From CAYQQU01 sp964419545 (GTDB lineage: Bacteria; Bacteroidota; Bacteroidia; Chitinophagales; Saprospiraceae), in contig CAYQQU010000115.1 in NCBI GenBank assembly GCA_964419545.1, positions 1-11,655 of the forward strand: DNA of 11,655 bases, in the 5' to 3' direction. Below the pieces are notes generated by a model. That model was not told where the DNA came from, did not search any database, and worked only from the letters and a program-made list of their open reading frames with translations. Every line of letters starts with the position of its first letter. Position 1 is the stretch's first letter. This document shows, one piece after another, positions 6,434-11,655 of this stretch. Both the position numbers and the translations under genes were made by a program.

Positions 6434-9400
6434 ATGAAAAGGACACTATTTACCCTATGCTTTGCGCTGCTCTTTGGTCACCTCGTCGCTGCCGACGTGA
6501 TCATCGCCGGGCAGGTTTTTTTCGGGGATGACCCGCCGCAGCCCACCGGAGGGTATCCCGTTGAAGTCCGGCTTTTCGACGGCCAGCTCGACATCGATAC
6601 GCTACTGGTAACCGACAGCGACGGCTTTTACGAACTTGCCGTTCCTTATGATTTCTCCCCGGCGCTTTTGCTGGAGGCGACGATTTCGGTGCTGGACTTC
6701 TGCCTGGGGGTCGACCTCCAGGAGTCCTTTCAGTTGTCACCCGACGCTCCCCAGGTGACGGGGGTAAACTTTTACGTCTGTGAAGATATCGTACCCCCGC
6801 CGCCCCCGCAACAGTGCCAGGCCTTCTTTACCTATGAGTTGTTTTCCGACAATCCGCTGCAGGTGCAGTTTTGGGATCTGTCGTACAGCAATACGCCGAT
6901 TCAGTCTTGGACCTGGGATTTCGGCGACGGCAATAACAGTACCGAACCCGATCCGCAACATACCTATCCCGCGGAAGGTGTTTATCTCGTTACGCTCACC
7001 ATCGCCACCGATTCCTGTACGGCCATCACGAGTTTTGACGTAGTTGTCGGTGACGACGGGCCGTGTGATTGCGACTTTTCGGATTACGATCCGGTTTGTG
7101 TGGCGGTGACCGGAACCGATGAACCTATCTTTTTCGTCAACGCCTGTGTGGCGGCCTGTGAAGGGTTCGGCCCCGATGATTTCGTCGATTGCGGGGATAT
7201 CTGCTTCTGCCCGGAATACTACGATCCGGTCTGTGTGGCGACAGCGGACGGCGACACCCTCACGTTCGACAATCCGTGCTTCGCGGCCTGCGAGGGCTTC
7301 GACGAAGGCGATTATTTCTCTTGTAGCGATCCGGCTTTCTGCGATTGCCCGCTGGAGTTCGATCCGGTCTGCGTGGCTATGGATGACGGGACAGTGATGA
7401 CCTTGTTCAATGCCTGCTTCGCCGCCTGCCTGGGCTACGGTCCGGATAGTTTTGTGGATTGCAGCAGTACCGATCCCTGCGATTGTCCGGATGAATTCGA
7501 TCCGGTCTGTGTTATCACGGTGTTCGGTGAGATTTTCACTTTCCCGAATGCCTGCTACGCCGACTGCGCGGGCTTCGGACCCGATAGCTTCGTCGATTGC
7601 GCGGACGATTGTTTCTGTCCGGATTTCTACGCGCCCGTTTGTGTAGCGACAGCTGACGGCGATACGCTGACTTTCGACAATCCCTGTTATGCGGAATGTG
7701 AGGGCTACGGGCCGGATGCTTACTTCGATTGTGATCCGGCGGATCCCTGCGATTGCCCCGACGAATTTGATCCGGTCTGCGTCACCCTCGACGACGGGAC
7801 GATTTTCCCGTTCCCCAACGTCTGCCTGGCCAACTGCGCCGGCTTTGGAGACGATCAGTTCGTCGACTGCACCGATGATTGCATTTGCCCGCAGTACTTC
7901 GATCCGGTTTGTGTGTTGACGGCCGCCGGCGATACCCTTTCTTTCGAGAATGCCTGCTATGCGGAGTGCGAAGGCTTCGGTCCGGACGAATATTTCGAGT
8001 GTACGCCCGATAACGGATGCGATGATGTATTTGATCCGGTCTGCGTAACGCTGGACGGCGGGTCGGTGATTCCCTTCCCCAATGAGTGCTACGCGCAACA
8101 GGCCGGCTTCGGCCCCGACCAGATCGGCGATTGCCCGGACGATTGCTTCTGCCCGGGTGTGTACAACCCGGTTTGCGTGGTGACGGCCGCCGGCGACACC
8201 CTTACTTTCTCCAACGGCTGTTACGCCGAATGCGAAGGGTTTGGCCCGGATGACTATTTCGAATGTACGCCGGATGACTGTGATTGTCCGGACGTCTATG
8301 ACCCGGTTTGCGTGGCTACGCCGTCCGGTCTCATCATTCAGTTCGACAATGCCTGCTTGGCCGTCTGCGAAGGCTTCGAGCCCTGGATGTTCCAGCCCTG
8401 TGAAGATACGCAGTTCTGCTTCGCCGACTTCTCGATGGTCGTTACCGATCCCGCAAGCCTGACGGTGACCTTCGATGCGCAAACCTGGTTCGGCGACGAT
8501 ACGCCCGTTTCCTGGATTTGGGATTTCGGCGACGGCAATACGGGCGCCGGGGAAACCGTAACCCACACCTATGCCGAAGAAGGCATCTACGACGTGACCC
8601 TTACGGTGAGCAGCGACAGCTGTACGACGACCGTAACGCGGCACGTCTGCGTGGGCGGTGGCGGCGTCTTCCCCGGCCCGGAATGCCAGGCGATGTTCTT
8701 CTTTACGCAGACGGGGGCCGACCCGACTGTCTTCCAGTTCCTTGACCTTTCCTTCGGTGCGATCGAGAGCTGGCACTGGGACTTCGGCGACGGCAGCGAA
8801 AGTATGGAACAAAACCCGGTACACCAGTACGATGAGCCGGGCATCTATCAGGTTACCCTCAAAGTGACCGGCGTCGACGGCTGCGAAAGCTCGGTTGCGC
8901 TGCTCGTCTTCCCGCAGGTCGACACCTGGTACAATACGGAATGTACCGCGCTCTTCCTGCCGTTCTTCACCCCGGAAGAGAACCTGGTGTTCTTCTTCAA
9001 TCTCTCCAGCTTCGATGCGGTCAGCTTCGAGTGGGATTTCGGCGACGGGACGACCAGCACGGAACCGGAGGCCGTACACCAGTATTCTGAGCCCGGTGTC
9101 TATACGGTAACGCTCACCATCACTACCGCCGACGGGTGCACCAACACTTTCGAGGCCGTGCTGGATCTCGATGAGGATAACTTTACCGGCAGCCCCGAAT
9201 TTGCTTTGCTGTCGGATACGGAAACACTGGCGACCACCCGGCAACGCTGGTCGTTGTATCCGAACCCCGTCAAAGACGACCTGACACTGGAAGTGACCGG
9301 CCATACGGGCGGCCGTACTACCCTGGAGTTGCTGAATGCAACCGGCCAGATCCTGCGCGTGCAGACGCTCAACCTGCCGCCGGAAACGGCTCGCACGGAA

Positions 9401-9490
9401 CTCTCCACCGCAGCCCTGCCGGCCGGCCTTTATTTCCTCCGCCTCCGCACTCCGGACGGCCTGCAAACCCTGCGCTTCATCAAACGTTAA
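6434..9490 (+). CDS. Large secreted PKD/Kazal-repeat protein with T9SS sorting domain
   Basis: A 1018-residue surface or extracellular protein. A signal peptide (1-20) is followed by a transthyretin/carboxypeptidase-regulatory-like beta domain (about 21-115) and a proline linker (PPPPP at 121-125). PKD domain 1 (about 128-205) has WDFGDG at 161-166. Ten tandem Kazal-like Cys-rich repeats (211-656) come next, then PKD 2-4 (about 662-740, 751-826 and 837-911; WDFGDG at 696, 782 and 867). A T9SS type A sorting domain (about 938-1018; LYPNPVKDDLTLEV, then PAGLYFLRL) ends the protein. PKD domains are usually spacers or binding modules. Kazal domains are classically serine protease inhibitors, but the reactive-site residues here are atypical, so adhesion, stalk or ligand binding is equally possible. 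The ATG at 6434 opens the signal peptide; upstream in-frame codons overlap the previous gene. A strong terminator follows the stop, closing a two-gene operon. Confidence 0.92.
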   Translation: MKRTLFTLCFALLFGHLVAADVIIAGQVFFGDDPPQPTGGYPVEVRLFDGQLDIDTLLVTDSDGFYELAVPYDFSPALLLEATISVLDFCLGVDLQESFQLSPDAPQVTGVNFYVCEDIVPPPPPQQCQAFFTYELFSDNPLQVQFWDLSYSNTPIQSWTWDFGDGNNSTEPDPQHTYPAEGVYLVTLTIATDSCTAITSFDVVVGDDGPCDCDFSDYDPVCVAVTGTDEPIFFVNACVAACEGFGPDDFVDCGDICFCPEYYDPVCVATADGDTLTFDNPCFAACEGFDEGDYFSCSDPAFCDCPLEFDPVCVAMDDGTVMTLFNACFAACLGYGPDSFVDCSSTDPCDCPDEFDPVCVITVFGEIFTFPNACYADCAGFGPDSFVDCADDCFCPDFYAPVCVATADGDTLTFDNPCYAECEGYGPDAYFDCDPADPCDCPDEFDPVCVTLDDGTIFPFPNVCLANCAGFGDDQFVDCTDDCICPQYFDPVCVLTAAGDTLSFENACYAECEGFGPDEYFECTPDNGCDDVFDPVCVTLDGGSVIPFPNECYAQQAGFGPDQIGDCPDDCFCPGVYNPVCVVTAAGDTLTFSNGCYAECEGFGPDDYFECTPDDCDCPDVYDPVCVATPSGLIIQFDNACLAVCEGFEPWMFQPCEDTQFCFADFSMVVTDPASLTVTFDAQTWFGDDTPVSWIWDFGDGNTGAGETVTHTYAEEGIYDVTLTVSSDSCTTTVTRHVCVGGGGVFPGPECQAMFFFTQTGADPTVFQFLDLSFGAIESWHWDFGDGSESMEQNPVHQYDEPGIYQVTLKVTGVDGCESSVALLVFPQVDTWYNTECTALFLPFFTPEENLVFFFNLSSFDAVSFEWDFGDGTTSTEPEAVHQYSEPGVYTVTLTITTADGCTNTFEAVLDLDEDNFTGSPEFALLSDTETLATTRQRWSLYPNPVKDDLTLEVTGHTGGRTTLELLNATGQILRVQTLNLPPETARTELSTAALPAGLYFLRLRTPDGLQTLRFIKR
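7064..8401 (+). repeat. Ten tandem Kazal-like repeats (coding)
   Basis: Within the large secreted protein, residues 211-656 contain ten units built on C-x-C-P...(F/Y)DPVCV...N-x-C-x3-C-x-G...C. They span 211-253, 257-297, 303-343, 349-389, 393-433, 439-479, 483-523, 529-567, 571-611 and 616-656. The spacing from one first cysteine to the next alternates mostly between 46 and 44 residues. The cysteine pattern matches short-spacer Kazal domains (C1-C5, C2-C4, C3-C6 disulfides by family knowledge). The nucleotide repeats are visible too, such as GATCCGGTCTG recurring in most units. Unit 8 lacks C1 and C5. Confidence 0.85.
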
Positions 9491-9515
9491 TCCGGGTCAA
9501 CCAGGCCCTGCAATG

Positions 9516-9553
9516 AAAAAAAGCTGATCGGCCCCCGCCGGTCAGCTTTTTTT
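9516..9553. terminator. Strong bidirectional terminator between convergent genes
   Basis: Seven As (9516-9522), the stem GCTGATCGG (9523-9531), a 6-nt loop, the stem CCGGTCAGC (9538-9546, one G-T pair) and seven Ts (9547-9553). It sits 25 bp after the stop of the PKD/Kazal gene and about 43 bp beyond the ruvB stop on the other strand, so it can terminate both convergent genes. Confidence 0.95.
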
Positions 9554-9555
9554 AT

Positions 9556-9597
9556 ACACCCACACCCACACCCACACCCAAACCCACACCCACACTC
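9556..9597. repeat. Hexamer tract (ACACCC)n overlapping the ruvB stop codon
   Basis: Seven consecutive hexamers on the plus strand: four ACACCC, one AAACCC, one ACACCC and a terminal ACACTC. The last unit overlaps the ruvB stop (TCA on plus, 9596-9598). It is the same motif as the two tracts around the four-helix-bundle gene at 996-1515, but here no gene is bracketed. Being an exact 6-bp tandem, it is liable to slippage. Confidence 0.92.
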
Positions 9598-10624
9598 ATT
9601 CAAAAAGCCTCCCCGCCCGCCCCGGCGGAACCACTTCCAGGTGGCGGTACGCCTTTTCGGTGGCTTCGCGGCCGCGGGGTGTACGTTGAATGTAGCCTTC
9701 CATGATCAGGAAAGGTTCGTGTACTTCTTCGATGGTGCCGCTCTCTTCACCGACGGCCGTAGCGATGGTGCTGAGCCCGACGGGGCCGCCCTTGAACTTG
9801 TGGATGATGGTCGATAAGATCTTGTTGTCCATCTCGTCGAGTCCCCCCTCGTCCACGTTGAGCGCCGACAAGCCAAACTGGGCGATCTCATTGTCGATGG
9901 TGCCGTTGCCTTTGATCTGGGCAAAATCGCGGATACGCCGCAGCAGGGCGTTGGCGATGCGGGGCGTACCGCGGCTGCGCCGGGCGATCTCGCGGGCGCC
10001 GTCGGCGGTGATGGGTACTTCCAGGATCTCGGCGGAACGGTATAGGATGCGCTCCAGCGTTGGGATATCGTAATAGTCGAGGTGGCAGTTGATGCCGAAG
10101 CGCGCCCGCATAGGCGCCGTGAGGAGCCCCATGCGCGTGGTGGCGCCGACCAGGGTAAACGGGTTGAGGGAGATCTGTATGCTGCGGGCGTTGGGCCCGC
10201 TATCGATCATGATATCGATGCGGTAGTCTTCCATAGCGGAGTAGAGGTACTCTTCCACTACGTTGTTGAGGCGGTGGATCTCGTCGATGAAGAGGACGTC
10301 GCCGTCTTCGAGGTTGGTCAGCAGGCCGGCCAGGTCGCCGGGCTTTTCGAGTACCGGGCCGGAGGTTAGTTTCAGGCCGGCGCCCAGTTCGAAAGCGATG
10401 ATATGCGAGAGCGTCGTCTTGCCCAGGCCGGGTGGGCCGTGGAGCAGGACGTGGTCCAGCGCTTCGCCGCGCTGACGGGCGGCGGCGATGAAAACCTGGA
10501 GGTTCTCGACGATCTTGGGCTGCCCGCTAAAATCATCCAGCGCTTTGGGACGGAGCGATTTTTCGACCAATTGCTCTTCATGGTCCATTTGCTCTCCGGA
10601 AGGATCGAGGTAAGGATTCGACAT
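9596..10624 (-). CDS. ruvB: Holliday junction branch migration ATPase RuvB
   Basis: A 342-residue protein of normal RuvB length. With RuvA it forms the hexameric motor that drives branch migration of Holliday junctions for RuvC cleavage during recombinational repair. AAA+ motifs are complete: LRPKALDDFSGQ at about 24-35, Walker A GPPGLGKTT at 63-71, Walker B LFIDEIHRL at 111-119, the RuvB beta-hairpin region near 125-150, sensor 1 GATTR at 160-164, the arginine-finger segment APMRARFG at 170-177, and sensor 2 SRGTPRIANALLRR at 217-230. The C-terminal winged helix carries GGPVGLSTIATAVGEE at about 279-294 and EPFLIMEGYIQRTPRGR at about 303-319. No ruvA or ruvC is adjacent. It is convergent with the PKD/Kazal gene and divergent from the small gene at 10741, and its stop lies in a hexamer tract. 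Confidence 0.98.
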   Translation of the reverse strand: MSNPYLDPSGEQMDHEEQLVEKSLRPKALDDFSGQPKIVENLQVFIAAARQRGEALDHVLLHGPPGLGKTTLSHIIAFELGAGLKLTSGPVLEKPGDLAGLLTNLEDGDVLFIDEIHRLNNVVEEYLYSAMEDYRIDIMIDSGPNARSIQISLNPFTLVGATTRMGLLTAPMRARFGINCHLDYYDIPTLERILYRSAEILEVPITADGAREIARRSRGTPRIANALLRRIRDFAQIKGNGTIDNEIAQFGLSALNVDEGGLDEMDNKILSTIIHKFKGGPVGLSTIATAVGEESGTIEEVHEPFLIMEGYIQRTPRGREATEKAYRHLEVVPPGRAGRLFE

Positions 10625-10740
10625 CGCAAGTTTTTTCTTCCCTCCAAAATAGGGTTCTGCCGTGAAATGGACAACTGCCCGGGAGAAACCGGCGCCGGTG
10701 CGTTGTATCCCTGCATTTATTTTCGTATTTTAAGCCGCTG
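10625..10740. promoter_or_regulatory. Divergent promoter region between ruvB and the small plus-strand gene
   Basis: This 116-bp gap separates two divergently read genes, so it should hold both promoters. On the plus strand TATTTTCG at 10718-10725 is one base from the Bacteroidota -7 consensus, but the nearest upstream TTG (10703-10705) is only 12 nt away, too close for a -33. No confident element for ruvB was found. Confidence 0.35.
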
Positions 10741-11148
10741 ATGGTGAATTCTTCACATATACTGGAATCTGTTTTCCAGCGCAGCCTGGCCCTACTTTAC
10801 GTGCTGGCGGTCGCGGCTTTTTTCGGGGCGCCCGCCCAGAGCGAAGGAAAAGGCCTTTCGTCCTCCGGTCAGCAACTGACCGAATGGGTAGGAGTGGCTC
10901 AGGACGAGGCGGCGGCGCCGCTGGAAATAAACATTTCGGAAGAACCGGGGCCGCTCTTCACCCCCCCGCCCTCGAAAGATCGACCACGCCGGATAGCTTA
11001 TGGCCTTTCAGCGGTCGATCAACGCTGTCGGCTTAAGCTCAAACGAGCCGAGCAGGTATTTCTTTCCATCAAACCGCTATTGGCTCCTTCCCGGCGGTTG
11101 CTCCGCTTTCCTCATCCGGGGAAAGGCGACGTCCCTCCTTTGGGTTGA
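10741..11148 (+). CDS. Small hypothetical protein with N-terminal membrane segment or signal peptide
   Basis: A 135-residue frame starting at the ATG at 10741. Residues 15-33 (SLALLYVLAVAAFFGAPAQ) form a hydrophobic segment that could be a signal peptide cleaved after APAQS or a membrane anchor. The rest is low in complexity: an acidic, Pro-rich middle (EDEP-type composition, TPPPS at 74-78) and a basic C-terminal third (LKLKRAEQ, SRRLLRFPHPGKG) with a single Cys. No domain is recognised. Codon use and GC fit the neighbouring core genes. It precedes the SecD-P1-like gene by 92 bp on the same strand and may be cotranscribed with it. A spurious frame remains possible. Confidence 0.55.
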   Translation: MVNSSHILESVFQRSLALLYVLAVAAFFGAPAQSEGKGLSSSGQQLTEWVGVAQDEAAAPLEINISEEPGPLFTPPPSKDRPRRIAYGLSAVDQRCRLKLKRAEQVFLSIKPLLAPSRRLLRFPHPGKGDVPPLG

Positions 11149-11240
11149 TCTCCGCTTTTACCGTTATCGCTTTCCGCGCCCGGTGATGGTTGCGTCATTC
11201 GCCGGAGCCGTTTTTAGTTAATCTTAAAAAGTAGATCAAG

Positions 11241-11655
11241 ATGAGAAAGATCATATTCTGGGTGCTATTGCTCAGCACCCTGCTCAGCATTTTTTTGCCC
11301 CCTTCCGTACAGGCCGCTCCCGGCCTGGAAATCATTCTGGAATGTCAGACCCAGCCCTGCGACCGGGCGGACCTTCAGCGTTCCGGAGAGGTACTTTTGG
11401 CCCGGCTCGATGCTTTCGGCATGCCGGGAAGTAAGGTCGTTCCGGATTTCGAAGAAGGCCGTCTCCGCGTACAACTCAAAACAGCTGCCGACCAGGCGAC
11501 TTTGCGCCATTTGCTAACGGCCAAAGGCGAACTGGCATTCTGGGAAACCCATTCCCGCGAAGCGTTTTTTGAAACGCTGACCGACACGCAGCTCGCCGTT
11601 ATGCTCAGAGCTTGTTTGGAGGTAGTGCTTTTGAAGCGAAAAACTCAGATTTTGG
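11241..11655 (+). CDS. Exported protein resembling the SecD periplasmic P1 domain (5' part, runs off the window)
   Basis: An open frame of 138 complete codons from the ATG at 11241 to the right edge. Residues 1-26 form a signal peptide (FWVLLLSTLLSIFLPPSVQA). The rest resembles the SecD/SecDF P1 porter domain: SGEVLLARLDAFGMPGSKVV at about 48-67 parallels the SecD pattern RIDxFGVxxPxVQ. EEGRLRVQLKTAAD at about 71-84 parallels the GRIVVELPGVxD strand, and LLTAKGELAFWET at about 91-103 parallels LLxxTAxLEFWET. In SecD this domain grips exported chains outside the membrane. The standard SecDF N-terminus has an uncleaved membrane helix and a longer lead-in. This protein enters P1 only about 20 residues after the signal peptide, with two nearby cysteines (C35, C40). 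It could be a truncated SecD-like paralogue or the start of a divergent SecDF. The 3' part is outside the window. Confidence 0.65.
   Translation, partial: MRKIIFWVLLLSTLLSIFLPPSVQAAPGLEIILECQTQPCDRADLQRSGEVLLARLDAFGMPGSKVVPDFEEGRLRVQLKTAADQATLRHLLTAKGELAFWETHSREAFFETLTDTQLAVMLRACLEVVLLKRKTQIL

Noticed and set aside
6737..9466. A 909-codon open frame on the minus strand opposite the PKD/Kazal gene
   Set aside because: It mirrors the repetitive, GC-rich coding strand (Arg/Ile/Gly-rich repeats) and has no recognisable domain. The plus strand has a signal peptide, PKD, Kazal and sorting domains.
9556..9597. Possible CRISPR array in the hexamer tract
   Set aside because: It is a contiguous 6-bp tandem without unique spacers, and no cas genes are present.

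Overview
The window reads as chromosome of a Bacteroidota bacterium, most likely a Saprospiraceae/Lewinella-like relative (the lineage is inference). Direct support: two adjacent secreted proteins end in type IX secretion (T9SS) sorting domains; a Bacteroidota-type promoter (ATTG, 20 nt, TACATTTG) lies before the first of them; both tRNA genes lack an encoded CCA; and PKD, dockerin-like and Kazal-like domains suit large exported proteins of this phylum. The core genes and the secreted-protein genes are GC-rich with strong codon bias. The first 1.6 kb is visibly lower in GC and looks like accessory DNA.

Layout. 1-717 (minus): N-terminal part of an ISAs1-family transposase cut by the window edge. 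791-910: an inverted pair of related terminator hairpins. 916-990 (minus): tRNA-Pro(UGG). 1019-1364 (minus): a four-helix-bundle (S23/23S intervening-sequence) protein gene broken by a one-base frameshift, flanked by inverted tracts of A(A/C)ACCC hexamers. 1525-1613 (minus): tRNA-Ser(GCU). 1614-1843: several hairpins downstream of dnaA. 1844-3268 (minus): dnaA. 3269-3691: AT-rich non-coding stretch without a recognisable DnaA box. 3692-5083 (minus): a helical protein of unknown function. 5213-9490 (plus): promoter plus a probable two-gene operon of T9SS cargo. The first protein has two dockerin-like calcium loops and a cohesin-like domain. The second is a 1018-residue protein with four PKD domains and ten tandem Kazal-like repeats. 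9516-9553: a strong bidirectional terminator. 9556-9597: a third hexamer tract reaching into the ruvB stop codon. 9596-10624 (minus): ruvB. 10741-11148 (plus): a small, probably membrane-anchored or exported protein. 11241-11655 (plus): start of an exported protein resembling the periplasmic P1 domain of SecD.

How the genes fit together. dnaA, ruvB and the tRNAs are housekeeping genes with no special link to each other. The coherent unit is the secreted pair at 5292-9490: one promoter, a 35-bp gap, both with a signal peptide and a C-terminal sorting domain, and one strong terminator. It should produce two surface or extracellular proteins that act at the same place. The most unusual features are the Kazal-like array (dimeric A/B organisation, mostly acidic residues at the usual P1 position, one repeat lacking exactly one disulfide pair), the hexamer tracts, and the SecD-P1-like exported protein at the right edge.
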